Shown: positions 17,532-26,813, counted from the stretch's first letter. The stretch is 64,000 nucleotides of DNA from Bacteroides reticulotermitis JCM 10512 (GCF_000517545.1 NZ_BAIV01000022.1:1-64000), one strand, 5' to 3'. Notes: generated by a model from the letters alone, not told the origin. Numbers and translations: made by a program.

Positions 17532-18809
17532 ATGAAACATTTTAGCTGTATTGTACTCTTTTTAGGGATAACAATCGGAGTGTATGCGCAGAATTTTGCG
17601 GACTTCTTTCAGAACAAAACACTCCGCGTAGATTATATATTCACTGGCAATGCTGAGCATCAGTCCATTTATTTGGATGAATTATCTCAGTTGCCCACTT
17701 GGGCGGGACGGCTCCATCACTTGTCCGAATTGCCGTTGGAAGGTAACGGACAAATTACGGTTCGCGATCTCACCAGTAAGAGATGTCTTTACAAAACTTC
17801 ATTTTCTTCTTTGTTCCAGGAGTGGCTGTCGACGGATGAAGCCAAGACAACCGCTAAAGGTTTTGAGAACACGTTTCTCATACCCTACCCCAAGCAACCG
17901 GTAGAAGTAGAAGTCAGCCTTCTGAACCCGCAAGGTAAGATTACGACGAGCCTGAAACACATTGTTCGTCCGGATGATATTCTAATCCACCAACGGGGAA
18001 CGACACACGTCACTCCGCACCGGTACCTTTTGCAAAGCGGTAGTGCTGAAAGCTGCATTGACGTAGCGATACTGGCCGAAGGTTATACAGAGAAGGAGAT
18101 GGATCTGTTCTATCAGGATGCACAAAAGGCGTGCGAGAGCATCTTCTCTTACGAACCGTTCAAGTCACTCAAAAGTAAGTTCAACATTGTAGCTGTAGGA
18201 AGTCCCTCGGCCGATAGTGGCGTCAGTGTGCCACGGGAGAGTCAATGGAAACACACGGCTTTCAGTTCGCATTTCGACACTTTCTATTCCGATCGCTACC
18301 TGACAACCAGTCACGTAAAAGCGATTCACGATGCATTGTCCGGAATACCTTACGAGCATATAATTATCCTGGCCAATACGGATGTATACGGTGGCGGAGG
18401 GATTTACAATTCGTATACGCTCACCACAGCCCATCATCCGATGTTCAAACCGGTAGTGGTTCATGAGTTCGGACACAGCTTCGGCGGACTGGCCGACGAA
18501 TATTACTACGAGGAAGATGTGATGAGCGATACTTATCCGCTTAACGTAGAACCTTGGGAGCAGAATATAACAACCCGTGTCAACTTTGCGTCCAAATGGG
18601 AGGATATGTTGGCTAAAGGAACTCCCGTACCTACGCCTGTAAGCGAGAAACAGAAATATCCGGTTGGTGTGTACGAAGGCGGTGGATATTCTTTCAAAGG
18701 GATATACCGTCCGGCTTACGACTGCCGCATGAAAACAAACGACTGCCCGGTGTTCTGTCCGGTTTGCCAGCGTGCCATCCGTCGGGTAATCGAGTTCTAC
18801 ATCCCTTGA
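17532..18809 (+). CDS. Secreted M64-family zinc metallopeptidase
   Basis: A 425-residue exported protease of the M64 (IgA peptidase-like) family. It starts with a signal sequence (CIVLFLGITIGVYAQ), has an N-terminal domain of about 150 residues, and a catalytic domain beginning CIDVAILAEGYTEKEMD. The zinc motif is HEFGHSFGGLADEYYY, with two His ligands and the catalytic Glu in HEFGH. The C-terminal CRMKTNDCPVFCPVCQRAI region is Cys-rich. The founder of the family cleaves IgA, but most Bacteroides members have unknown substrates. Translation from 17403 would place the promoter box inside the gene and mask the signal peptide. Confidence 0.88.
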   Translation: MKHFSCIVLFLGITIGVYAQNFADFFQNKTLRVDYIFTGNAEHQSIYLDELSQLPTWAGRLHHLSELPLEGNGQITVRDLTSKRCLYKTSFSSLFQEWLSTDEAKTTAKGFENTFLIPYPKQPVEVEVSLLNPQGKITTSLKHIVRPDDILIHQRGTTHVTPHRYLLQSGSAESCIDVAILAEGYTEKEMDLFYQDAQKACESIFSYEPFKSLKSKFNIVAVGSPSADSGVSVPRESQWKHTAFSSHFDTFYSDRYLTTSHVKAIHDALSGIPYEHIIILANTDVYGGGGIYNSYTLTTAHHPMFKPVVVHEFGHSFGGLADEYYYEEDVMSDTYPLNVEPWEQNITTRVNFASKWEDMLAKGTPVPTPVSEKQKYPVGVYEGGGYSFKGIYRPAYDCRMKTNDCPVFCPVCQRAIRRVIEFYIP

Positions 18810-18854
18810 GCCGTTAGATTCGGACAGACTAAACCATATAAACCTATATAGATT

Positions 18855-19391
18855 ATGATCAGATTTCAACCAATCAGTACGTCGGACGTACAACATTATA
18901 AATTTATGGAGGAGTTGCTGGTTGATGCTTTCCCACCGGAAGAGTATCGCCAATTGGAAAACCTGCGCGAATACACAGATCGTACCGGTAACTTCCACAA
19001 CAACATTATCTTCGACGGTGATACTCCGCTGGGACTGCTAACTTACTGGGACTTCGACAGTTTCTATTATGTAGAACACTTCGCCATAAATCCCGCGCTA
19101 CGCAATGGCGGATATGGCAAGAGAACTTTGGAATGTCTGCTTAATCAAGTTGACCGCCCGGTCGTGTTGGAAGTAGAACACCCCACCGATGAGATGGCTA
19201 AGCGACGTATCGAGTTTTACCAACGCCAAGGTTTCCGTTTATGGACACAGGACTACAAACAACCTCCGTATAAACCGGGCGATAACTTCCTACCCATGTA
19301 CCTGATGGTATATGGTAACTTGGAGCCTGAGAAAGATTTCGAAACGATTAAGGCTAAAATATACAGCGAGGTTTATGGTGTGACGGAGTAA
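18855..19391 (+). CDS. GNAT-family N-acetyltransferase
   Basis: A 178-residue acetyltransferase of the GNAT fold. The acetyl-CoA site is seen as VEHFAINPALRNGGYGKRTLE, followed by the beta-5/alpha-4 region VVLEVEHPTDEMAKRRIEFYQRQGF (in two parts), a common form of the family. The substrate is not known. It starts 45 bp after the M64 peptidase gene and may be read from the same promoter; it converges with the amidotransferase gene, the two stops being almost adjacent (19389-19395). Confidence 0.88.
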   Translation: MIRFQPISTSDVQHYKFMEELLVDAFPPEEYRQLENLREYTDRTGNFHNNIIFDGDTPLGLLTYWDFDSFYYVEHFAINPALRNGGYGKRTLECLLNQVDRPVVLEVEHPTDEMAKRRIEFYQRQGFRLWTQDYKQPPYKPGDNFLPMYLMVYGNLEPEKDFETIKAKIYSEVYGVTE

Positions 19392-19392
19392 C

Positions 19393-20091
19393 TCACCCCA
19401 GATTCATCATCCATCGGGCCGCTTCTCTTCCCATGGCATCATCTCGCAGAATGCTGTCATGGGCACGTTTCAACACTTCAGGAGATACATCGTGAGCTGA
19501 ATCCAGCAGATGTTGGGCAAAAGCAGCCGTATATTCCGGGTGTCCCTGGAAACAAAGGATATGTCTGCCAACAACGAAACCTTCATTCTCACAGAAGTCA
19601 CTGGTAGCGATACGTTCTGCCTCCGCAGGTAGTTGCACTACTTGATCGTTATGGTTGTAGAACAGTCTCATTTCGCCACCTGTAAAGTAGGTCTCAGCTC
19701 GTGGCAGAACCACTTTGGAAGAGCGAATACCGGCTCCCCATCCTTTGGGCGAGAGTTCAACTTTACCACCCAACGCCTGAGCGATGAGTTGGTGTCCGAA
19801 ACAGATTCCCACCATTTTGATTTGCAACCGATGTGCTCTACGTATGAAGTGTCGCAGGTTATCAATCCAGCCATCCTGTTCATACGCTCCCGCACGACTA
19901 CCGGAAATGAGGTATAATTCATTGGTTTCGAGTTTATCGGGCAGCTCTCCTTTCTGCACATCATAGAGTTGATAAGTCGACGGGGTAGCAGATACCGAAT
20001 CGAACAAGTTATAAAACAATTCAGGGAAACTGGTCAAAAACTCAGGCAGGGTGCCTTCAAACCAATCGCATACTAATAAGTTTATTTTCAT
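19393..20091 (-). CDS. Class I glutamine amidotransferase-like protein
   Basis: A 232-residue stand-alone glutaminase-type domain. The nucleophile elbow is MVGICFGHQLIAQALGG with the catalytic Cys, and the His of the triad lies in CFQGHPEYTAAFAQ. It resembles GMP-synthase-like or gamma-glutamyl hydrolase-like GATase1 proteins found alone in many genomes; its acceptor is unknown. I use the ATG at 20091; a GTG at 20097 is two codons upstream. It is the last gene of the minus-strand series that begins with the TonB-like gene. Confidence 0.85.
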   Translation of the reverse strand: MKINLLVCDWFEGTLPEFLTSFPELFYNLFDSVSATPSTYQLYDVQKGELPDKLETNELYLISGSRAGAYEQDGWIDNLRHFIRRAHRLQIKMVGICFGHQLIAQALGGKVELSPKGWGAGIRSSKVVLPRAETYFTGGEMRLFYNHNDQVVQLPAEAERIATSDFCENEGFVVGRHILCFQGHPEYTAAFAQHLLDSAHDVSPEVLKRAHDSILRDDAMGREAARWMMNLG

Positions 20092-20135
20092 AGACACAAA
20101 TTTTAAATGGGGTAAATAATGGATTCCAGCAAACT

Positions 20136-20915
20136 CTATTGCGGTATCTTAAATATTCTCAGCGCGTTTTCGGAAGTAATAGCAGACACTTGGCCGCGGG
20201 GTAGCTCGTAAATCTCCGCCACTTTATTGAGCGTATCACTCACACGAGCACTTTCATTCCTCTTCCCACGATTGGGTGCAGGAGTTAGATAAGGAGAATC
20301 GGTCTCCAACACAATTCGTTGAAGCGGAACAGACTTCAGTGCCTGAGGCAAGGTAGACTTTTTAAACGTAACCACCCCGTTGACGCCGAGCACAAAGCCG
20401 TCAAACTCCAACAAGCGAGCTGCTTCCTCTTCTGTTCCCGTGAAGCTGTGGAAAACTCCTGTGAGCGAAGTCCCTTTATACGGCTCCAACACTTGACAAA
20501 CGGAGTCGAAAGCATCCCGCGTATGTATAACGATGGGTAATTGAAATTCAAGTGCCCACTCTATTTGCCTTTCAAAAGCAATGAGTTGTTCGTTAAGGAA
20601 GGTCTTATCCCAATACAGATCGATCCCAATCTCTCCGATTGCGATGAAGCGATGTGGATTCGTGTCGAGATACTGACGCACAACAGCAAGCTCCTCTTCG
20701 TACGATTCACCGACTGAAGTCGGATGCAAGCCAATCATCGGGTAACAATAGTTAGGATAAGCGTCACAGACAGTCAACATCGGTTCGATAGTTGTACGAT
20801 CGATGTTGGGCATAAAGACAGAAGTAACTCCCGCCTGACGCGCGCGTTCTATTACTTCCGGTAAATCTTCAACAAATTCTTCCAAAAAAAGATGAGAGTG
20901 GGTATCTATCAACAT
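20136..20915 (-). CDS. tatD: TatD-family metal-dependent DNase
   Basis: A 259-residue TIM-barrel hydrolase. Metal ligands expected of the family are seen: DTHSHL at the N-terminus, IGEIGIDLYWD, IVIHTRDAFD, FHSFTG and ETDSPYLTPAPNRGKRNES near the C-terminus. Members are 3'-5' exonucleases and general metal-dependent hydrolases. The ATG at 20915 begins MLIDTHSH; a TTG two codons earlier is also in frame. It lies close behind the hypothetical gene, whose repaired stop (20918-20920) falls three bases before this ATG, so the two are likely translationally coupled. Confidence 0.92.
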   Translation of the reverse strand: MLIDTHSHLFLEEFVEDLPEVIERARQAGVTSVFMPNIDRTTIEPMLTVCDAYPNYCYPMIGLHPTSVGESYEEELAVVRQYLDTNPHRFIAIGEIGIDLYWDKTFLNEQLIAFERQIEWALEFQLPIVIHTRDAFDSVCQVLEPYKGTSLTGVFHSFTGTEEEAARLLEFDGFVLGVNGVVTFKKSTLPQALKSVPLQRIVLETDSPYLTPAPNRGKRNESARVSDTLNKVAEIYELPRGQVSAITSENALRIFKIPQ

Positions 20916-20917
20916 AT

Positions 20918-21623
20918 TCAATCGTTTTCTTCTTTAACTTTTTCACCGGCACGGTAGTAATACACCAGCATAATCCCGGCATTTGTCTAAGCGGGCTTCG
21001 TTGGGTGTAACGTCCTGAAAGCGCGCTTCTACCTGATTCCAGATATCCAGTATCAGTTCGTCGGCACGTTCGCGCATGGCTGCCAGTTCGTCCAGGCTTC
21101 GGTTGGTTTGCACCTGATAATTCTTTTGCCTCTCATGGCTTTCGAAGAATATATCGTAATGCACTTTCACCCTTGCGATGGTAGGGTTATATATCGGGAT
21201 TCCTCCTTGTGTTATGCGCAGTTGCTCGCCTTTGATGATATTGGCACCCCACTCCACCAGAGCCGATTCGCTTGTTAGGTCGGGTACGATATTGGCATCA
21301 GGCAGCTGATACAGTTCTTTCTGGTTCTCCTTGATCTCTTCTCGAAGAACCGATAAGTTAAACACCTGTATGAAATGGGATATATATAAGCGCGCCATCT
21401 TCACATTCGCCTGATGTTTGCGGCTTGCTTTGGATTGAATTTCATAACAGCGGGTATAGTACAATTGCGCTACCTCAAACTTAGCCAAGAAGCTGCGAGC
21501 TTCGGAAAGTACATTCAACGAGATAGCCAGTTCGCGCACATTAGACGCATCCCCCTTTCCGACCGCTGTTTTTAGCGCTCGTACTCTGGCTTGGTCCGTA
21601 TTTGGCAATCGTCTATAGGGCAT
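20918..21623 (-). CDS. Conserved Bacteroidales protein of unknown function, C-terminal frameshift
   Basis: I recognise this as a protein conserved in Bacteroides between a polyprenyl synthase and tatD, but know no function for it. It is soluble, charged and largely helical, with YYTRCYEIQSKASRKHQANV, LYISHFIQVFNLSVLREEIK and NPTIARVKVHYDIFFESHER. No catalytic motif or signal peptide is seen. As written it ends early in AGVLLPCR; a two-base addition (or one-base removal) at about 20968 restores LVYYYRAGEKVKEEND and a stop at 20918-20920, giving about 235 residues. The start is the ATG at 21623, 15 bp after the polyprenyl synthase stop. Confidence 0.75.
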
Positions 21624-21638
21624 AGCTTTTACATCGTG

Positions 21639-22613
21639 TTATATTTTTCGGTACATCAGCTGTTTCATCATGTTCTTCAACTCTTGTTTCTTCTCTTCGA
21701 CCACGGAAACAGCATCCAGACTATTCATGGCAAGCGTATAGTATTCGCGCATCTTATTCTCACAGACGGCACGTATATCGAGCTGATTATAGAGTTCGGT
21801 AACCGCTTCGATTTTCTCTGCAGGCTGATAAGCTTCTGCTGTCAGCCAACGATCGAGTGCGGTACGTTGTTCGTTATCGGCACGTTGAAGGGCTTTGATA
21901 AGCATATAAGTCTTCTTGTTGCAAAGGATGTCTCCACCGGTATTCTTGCCGAACAATACCGGATCACCGTATACATCGAGCAAGTCGTCTTGCAATTGGA
22001 AAGCCACACCGATATTCATTCCGAAATGATACAGATGGTCTGCATCTTCGGTGGACGCTCCGGCAAGGATAGCTCCGATCTTTAGTCCCGCTGCCAATAG
22101 AACGGCCGTCTTCAAACGGATCATTTCAACATACTCTTCCTCGGCAACATCGTTGCGCGACTCAAATTCCATGTCCATCTGCTGTCCTTCGCAGATCTCT
22201 AGCGCAGTCAGGCTAAAGAGTTCCATCACTTCTTTGAGATGTTCCGGTGCGGAATCGGTCATATATTGATAGGCCAACACCAACATGGCATCCCCTGAAA
22301 GGATGGCGGTATTATCGTTCCATACTTTATGCACGGTCGGTTTACCCCGACGCACATCCGCACGGTCCATCAAGTCGTCATGCAGAAGCGTATAGTTGTG
22401 ATAAACCTCCAAGCCTGTGGCCGGACCGTAGATCGCGTTCACATTTTGTTTGTAGAGGTTGTATGCCATAAGCATTAGGACAGGGCGTATGCGTTTGCCT
22501 CCAAGCGACAGGATGTATTCGATGGGGTCGTAAAGTCCTTTAGGGGTACGATTAATACGAATATCGAGGATGTGATTATTTATCTTATCAAGTAGTTGAG
22601 CGGCTGTAAACAT
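21639..22613 (-). CDS. Polyprenyl diphosphate synthase (trans-isoprenyl type)
   Basis: A 324-residue chain-elongating prenyltransferase. Both aspartate-rich motifs are present: DDLMD in LLHDDLMDRADVRRG and DDLLD in FQLQDDLLDVYGD, with the substrate-binding GGKRIRPVL near residue 34. It condenses isopentenyl diphosphate onto an allylic primer; product length cannot be read reliably, but the quinone side chain (menaquinone) is the usual fate in Bacteroides. It heads a run with the hypothetical protein and tatD on the minus strand. The isoprenoid gene ispH is nearby (24302) but in a separate operon. Confidence 0.93.
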   Translation of the reverse strand: MFTAAQLLDKINNHILDIRINRTPKGLYDPIEYILSLGGKRIRPVLMLMAYNLYKQNVNAIYGPATGLEVYHNYTLLHDDLMDRADVRRGKPTVHKVWNDNTAILSGDAMLVLAYQYMTDSAPEHLKEVMELFSLTALEICEGQQMDMEFESRNDVAEEEYVEMIRLKTAVLLAAGLKIGAILAGASTEDADHLYHFGMNIGVAFQLQDDLLDVYGDPVLFGKNTGGDILCNKKTYMLIKALQRADNEQRTALDRWLTAEAYQPAEKIEAVTELYNQLDIRAVCENKMREYYTLAMNSLDAVSVVEEKKQELKNMMKQLMYRKI

Positions 22614-22689
22614 GCTATTTTCTTACTGTTTTTTTATTTTCTAAACTAGAGATTACTGAGATCAGGGTTCTTCCCGTTGTTTCGTCGGG

Positions 22690-23376
22690 CTATCGCAAGC
22701 GGAATATAACGGGAATTGTGAGCCTGACACGTACCGGTTTGCCATGTTGCATACCCGGTTTCCAGTCGGGCATGGAGTTGATGACGCGGAGAGCTTCGAC
22801 ATCTAAAGCCGAGTCGACTCCGCGTACGACCTTGGCTCCTACAATCCGTCCGTTCTTGTTCACGACAAATTGCACGATGACACGTCCCTGCACATCATTC
22901 TCCTGCGCAATGACGGGATACTTAATATTTTTAGCCAGGAACTTCATCAAAGCGGCTTGACCGCCCGGAAAGTCCGGCATATTGTCCACGATCTCGTAAA
23001 TGATTTCTTCGGGGTCTTCTTTAGCTACGCGCACGGTCGTTGTACAACGTACCCGTTTAACACGTACCGGACCCACTTGTCCCGCATACGCTATACCGGG
23101 AATTCGATGTTCGCCGGCGTAGACAGGCATATTCACCCCACCGCATTCGGCCAAAAGGGACTCACGTTGTTCGGAGGTTAATCGCATAACATCGATATCC
23201 TCTTCGATCACCTGACCATCCATCATCTGACTGAGTAGTATTTTGTTGCGCTTTATTTCTTCAAACGCTACAAGCATAAGAGATAACACGATCGCATATC
23301 CAAGTAATAACCAAATCGTATTTTCCCTTCTAAATTGTCTCTCGGGTCTTTTATCAACCTTCATCATTTTATTCAT
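22690..23376 (-). CDS. TonB-type energy transducer
   Basis: A 228-residue protein with a short cytoplasmic N-terminus, a transmembrane helix (WLLLGYAIVLSLMLVAF), a periplasmic spacer and a C-terminal TonB domain (FPGGQAALMKFLAKNIKYP...GRVIVQFVVNKNGRI...NSMPDWKPGMQHGKPV). It would couple the proton-motive force to outer-membrane receptors; candidates here are the XusA-like receptor and SusC, though Bacteroides encodes many TonBs. I choose the ATG at 23376 because the promoter box lies at 23414-23421, upstream of it but inside the longer reading that begins at 23427. Confidence 0.88.
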   Translation of the reverse strand: MNKMMKVDKRPERQFRRENTIWLLLGYAIVLSLMLVAFEEIKRNKILLSQMMDGQVIEEDIDVMRLTSEQRESLLAECGGVNMPVYAGEHRIPGIAYAGQVGPVRVKRVRCTTTVRVAKEDPEEIIYEIVDNMPDFPGGQAALMKFLAKNIKYPVIAQENDVQGRVIVQFVVNKNGRIVGAKVVRGVDSALDVEALRVINSMPDWKPGMQHGKPVRVRLTIPVIFRLR

Positions 23377-23413
23377 GCGATAAGAAAAATGTATTCTTTG
23401 ATGTGTCTTCGAG

Positions 23414-23421
23414 CAAATATA
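23414..23421 (-). promoter_or_regulatory. -7 box for the tonB-like gene
   Basis: On the minus strand this reads TATATTTG, a full TAnnTTTG match, 37 bp before the chosen ATG. Confidence 0.55.
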
Positions 23422-23551
23422 GAACATTTCCAGATAACCTATCCCATCCCTGTACCTTTTAGTAGCGCTTTTTAACTTTTTTTAATTACTTTACGCTGAT
23501 TCCAATTCTGATTATCTAATCCAAACCTATGGCTAGTTTTCAAATTAGATG

Positions 23552-23559
23552 TATCTTTG
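23552..23559 (+). promoter_or_regulatory. -7 box for cmk-ispH
   Basis: TATCTTTG fits TAnnTTTG, 36 bp before the cmk ATG. Confidence 0.55.
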
Positions 23560-23595
23560 ACCGTCGAAAAAGAAACCAATAGAGTTCACCCCATT

Positions 23596-24288
23596 ATGAA
23601 AAAAATAACAATAGCAATTGACGGTTTTTCTTCCTGTGGGAAAAGCACAATGGCCAAAGACCTGGCCCGTGAAATAGGATACATTTACATCGACAGTGGT
23701 GCTATGTATCGTGCCGTCACCCTATATAGTATTGAGAATGGTATATTTACAGGCACTGCCATCGATACCGAAACCTTGAAACAACGGATTAACGACATCC
23801 AAATAAGCTTCCAACTCAACCCGGCTACGGGACGTCCGGACACCTACCTGAACGGCGTTAATGTGGAAGATAAGATCCGTTCGATGGAAGTATCGAACAA
23901 AGTCAGCCCCATCAGTACGCTCGGTTTTGTACGTCAGGAGATGGTGAAACAACAGCAGGCTATGGGAGAGCGGAAAGGTATCGTTATGGACGGACGCGAC
24001 ATCGGAACGACTGTTTTCCCCGATGCCGAACTGAAAGTATTCGTGACTGCTTCGGCCGAGATCCGTGCGCAACGACGCTATGACGAGTTGAAAGCAAAGG
24101 GACAAGAGGCTAGTTACGAGGAGATTCTGGCGAACGTCAAACAACGTGACGACATCGACCAGAACCGTGAAGTAAGTCCGTTGCGCAAAGCTGAAGACGC
24201 GCTTTTACTAGACAACAGCCACCTCACCATCGAAGAGCAAAGAGATTGGTTGCGCGAGAAGTTTCAATCGGTTGTAAACCCCGACTAA
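23596..24288 (+). CDS. cmk: (d)CMP kinase
   Basis: Phosphorylates CMP and dCMP with ATP. The 230-residue protein shows the P-loop IDGFSSCGKSTMAKDLA, the CMP-binding YIDSGAMYRAVTLY, MDGRDIGTTVFPDAELKVFVTAS (in two parts) and the LID arginines in RAQRRYDEL and QRDDIDQNREVSPLRKA. The ATG at 23596 fits the promoter 36 bp upstream; the frame opens earlier at 23557 but lacks homology there. It is followed after 13 bp by ispH, a pairing common in Bacteroidetes. Confidence 0.95.
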   Translation: MKKITIAIDGFSSCGKSTMAKDLAREIGYIYIDSGAMYRAVTLYSIENGIFTGTAIDTETLKQRINDIQISFQLNPATGRPDTYLNGVNVEDKIRSMEVSNKVSPISTLGFVRQEMVKQQQAMGERKGIVMDGRDIGTTVFPDAELKVFVTASAEIRAQRRYDELKAKGQEASYEEILANVKQRDDIDQNREVSPLRKAEDALLLDNSHLTIEEQRDWLREKFQSVVNPD

Positions 24289-24301
24289 CACGCCCTACCC
24301 C

Positions 24302-25168
24302 ATGAAAATAGAAATAGATGAAAGATCCGGTTTCTGCTTCGGAGTGGTAACCGCCATTCACAAAGCGGAAGAAGAACTGGCTAAGGGAGAAACTCTCTAC
24401 TGCCTGGGCGACATCGTACACAACAATCGGGAAGTGGAACGACTCAAGTCGATGGGACTCATCACCATCAACCGGGAAGAGTTCAAACAGCTACACAATG
24501 CCAAAGTCCTCCTACGGGCACATGGCGAGCCACCCGAAACGTATCAGATAGCTCGTGAGAATAACATCGAAATTATCGATGCCACTTGCCCCGTTGTACT
24601 GCAATTGCAGAAACGCATCAAGCAAGAGTCGCGGCCGGAAGGCACTGCCGAGAAGCAAATAGTTATTTACGGGAAGCCGGGCCATGCCGAAGTGCTGGGC
24701 CTGGTGGGACAAACTGACGGCAAAGCAATCGTTATCGAGAGAGCTGAGGAGGCTCAAAAGCTCGACTTTAGCAAAAGTATCCGTCTCTTTTCGCAAACGA
24801 CGAAGTCGCTCGATGGGTTTCAAGAGATTGTGGGGCAGATTAAACAACAGATCTCACCGGACGCTACTTTCGAGTATTACGATACGATCTGTCGGCAGGT
24901 AGCTAACCGAATGCCTAAACTTCGGGAGTTTGCCGCTTCGCATGACTTGGTTTTCTTCGTCAGTGGTAAAAAAAGCTCCAATGGTAAGATCTTATTCGAA
25001 GAGTGTCTGAAGGTGAACGCCAATTCGCACTTAATAGACAGCGAAGAGGAGATAGATCCCTCGTTGCTCGAAGGGGTAGAATCGATCGGAGTCTGTGGAG
25101 CAACTTCTACGCCCAAATGGTTGATGGAGCAAATCGTTCACTTCATCCGGTCGCACGTTGACAAATAG
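24302..25168 (+). CDS. ispH: 4-hydroxy-3-methylbut-2-enyl diphosphate reductase
   Basis: Last step of the MEP (non-mevalonate) isoprenoid pathway, yielding IPP and DMAPP through an iron-sulfur cluster. The 288-residue protein has the three cluster cysteines in GFCFGV (Cys12), DATCPVV and TICRQVANR, and the substrate motifs YCLGDIVHNNREV, RAHGEPP, GKKSSNGK and CGATSTPKWLME. It is cotranscribed with cmk (13-bp gap). Its product feeds the polyprenyl synthase encoded at 21639-22613. Confidence 0.96.
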   Translation: MKIEIDERSGFCFGVVTAIHKAEEELAKGETLYCLGDIVHNNREVERLKSMGLITINREEFKQLHNAKVLLRAHGEPPETYQIARENNIEIIDATCPVVLQLQKRIKQESRPEGTAEKQIVIYGKPGHAEVLGLVGQTDGKAIVIERAEEAQKLDFSKSIRLFSQTTKSLDGFQEIVGQIKQQISPDATFEYYDTICRQVANRMPKLREFAASHDLVFFVSGKKSSNGKILFEECLKVNANSHLIDSEEEIDPSLLEGVESIGVCGATSTPKWLMEQIVHFIRSHVDK

Positions 25169-25193
25169 CTGTTCCATCTCTCCCACTAACTCA

Positions 25194-25214
25194 CCTTTCT
25201 GTCTGAAAGAAAGG
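25194..25214 (+). terminator. Weak hairpin after ispH
   Basis: CCTTTCT (25194-25200) pairs with AGAAAGG (25208-25214) with a seven-base loop. Only a loose T-rich stretch follows, so terminator function is uncertain. Confidence 0.3.
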
Positions 25215-25288
25215 GTATTTGAGCATTTTTAATGATTATGTCACAGGAAAAAGCAGAAGTCGAGGACTACTGTTAGCTTTTTTATTGT

Positions 25289-25296
25289 ATTTTTGT
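25289..25296 (+). promoter_or_regulatory. -7 box for pfkA
   Basis: TATTTTTG fits TAnnTTTG, 26 bp before the ATG at 25323. Confidence 0.5.
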
Positions 25297-25322
25297 TCCG
25301 TCAAACCAAATTAAGATTGTTT

Positions 25323-26303
25323 ATGGGAACAGTTAAGTGTATAGGTATTCTAACTTCCGGAGGAGATGCTCCGGGCATGAACGCAGCAATCCGTGCTGTG
25401 ACGCGTTCGGCTATTTACAACGGATTACAAGTAAAAGGTATATATAGAGGCTACAAAGGACTTGTTACTGGTGAAATAAAAGAATTCAAAAGCCAGAACG
25501 TCAGCAACATCATTCAATTGGGTGGTACGATCCTGAAAACGGCTCGTTGCAAGGAGTTCACAACTCCGGAAGGACGCCAGATGGCGTATGACAACATGAA
25601 GAGAGAAGGCATCGACGCATTGGTCATCATCGGCGGTGACGGTTCGTTAACCGGCGCACGCATCTTCGCTCAGGAATTCGACATTCCTTGCATCGGACTT
25701 CCGGGTACGATCGACAACGACCTTTTCGGTACCGATACAACCATCGGATACGATACGGCACTAAATACAATTCTGGGTGCTGTGGATAAGATTCGCGATA
25801 CAGCTACTTCGCACGAACGTCTCTTCTTTGTAGAAGTGATGGGACGTGACGCAGGTTTCCTAGCTCTGAACGGCGCTATCGCATCAGGAGCTGAAGCAGC
25901 AATTATCCCTGAGTTCAGCACCGAAGTCGACCAACTGGAAGAGTTTATCAAGAACGGTTTCCGCAAGTCGAAAAACAGTAGCATCGTACTGGTAGCGGAA
26001 AGTGAACTGACAGGAGGTGCCATGCATTATGCCGAACGTGTGAAGAATGAGTATCCGCAATATGATGTGCGTGTAACTATTCTGGGACACTTGCAACGTG
26101 GCGGAAGCCCAACAGCCAACGACCGTATTCTTGCCAGCCGACTGGGAGCCGCAGCTATCGACGCCATTATGGAGGATCAACGCAACGTTATGATCGGTAT
26201 CGAGAATGACGAAATTGTTTATGTTCCGTTCAGCAAAGCGATCAAGAACGACAAACCAATCAAGAAAGAGTTGGTTAACGTGCTGAAAGAGCTATCAATC
26301 TAA
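25323..26303 (+). CDS. pfkA: ATP-dependent 6-phosphofructokinase
   Basis: Commits fructose-6-phosphate to glycolysis. The 326-residue protein has the ATP site ILTSGGDAPGMNAAIR and IIGGDGSLTGA (the Gly in GGDGS is typical of ATP-using rather than pyrophosphate-using enzymes), the catalytic PGTIDNDLFGTD, the EVMGRDAGFLAL substrate loop and LQRGGSPTANDRILA. The ATG at 25323 is preferred over the open frame from 25293, which would overlap the promoter box. A strong terminator follows, so it is a single-gene unit. Confidence 0.96.
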   Translation: MGTVKCIGILTSGGDAPGMNAAIRAVTRSAIYNGLQVKGIYRGYKGLVTGEIKEFKSQNVSNIIQLGGTILKTARCKEFTTPEGRQMAYDNMKREGIDALVIIGGDGSLTGARIFAQEFDIPCIGLPGTIDNDLFGTDTTIGYDTALNTILGAVDKIRDTATSHERLFFVEVMGRDAGFLALNGAIASGAEAAIIPEFSTEVDQLEEFIKNGFRKSKNSSIVLVAESELTGGAMHYAERVKNEYPQYDVRVTILGHLQRGGSPTANDRILASRLGAAAIDAIMEDQRNVMIGIENDEIVYVPFSKAIKNDKPIKKELVNVLKELSI

Positions 26304-26337
26304 TATAATCCTAGCTAGGAGTTATAAGTATATCAAA

Positions 26338-26370
26338 GGAGCTGAGTCTTAGAATTCAGCTCCTTTTTTT
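26338..26370 (+). terminator. Rho-independent terminator of pfkA
   Basis: GGAGCTGA (26338-26345) pairs perfectly with TCAGCTCC (26356-26363), with a ten-base loop, followed at once by seven T (26364-26370). Confidence 0.9.
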
Positions 26371-26715
26371 GACTCATTATCCTTTTGTTTCTGCAATCTT
26401 CTTCATTGAGATTAGTCTTGCGTAAATATCCGGCCTGCGCCTATATTCCCATCTTCCGGGCTTGACAGAAGCACTGTGCACCATGATATATAGCTTTCAT
26501 GTCATAGTCACATTTATGCGTATCACTCAGCATATCAACCGCTTGCATTGCGTCTTCTTTTTCACATCACTTCTTTCCGATGGGCAACAGCTATTGTTTG
26601 CTTCTCCAAAAAACAGCGCTTTCAATTCACCAAACAACTCTTTTTTGTACCGTATTGTGCACAACTAGTAGTAGATTTAAGCAGTCTTTTCCTATATTTA
26701 TTTCCTTTCATTTCC

Positions 26716-26807
26716 TGTTTCACATAATGTGGGACAGGTGCTTCACAGCATGTGCGACGCTTGTCCCACAATATATGAGTCAGCTGTTCCACAGATGTGG
26801 AACAGGA
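26716..26807. repeat. Four tandem 23-bp dyad repeats (TGTTYCACA...ATGTGGGACA type)
   Basis: Units start at 26716, 26739, 26762 and 26785, and CACA falls at exactly 23-bp steps (26721, 26744, 26767, 26790). The last unit is a near-perfect palindrome, CTGTTCCACA-GA-TGTGGAACAG (26784-26805). The first is a 12-bp-arm dyad with two mismatches that would be G-U pairs in RNA, and the middle two are degenerate. TGTGGGACA (26729-26737) also pairs with TGTCCCACA (26762-26770). Confidence 0.8.
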
Positions 26808-26813
26808 AATAGA

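Noticed and set aside
18165..18998. A 277-codon minus-strand frame spanning the M64 peptidase end and GNAT start
   Set aside because: It crosses two well-supported plus-strand genes and has no motif of its own.
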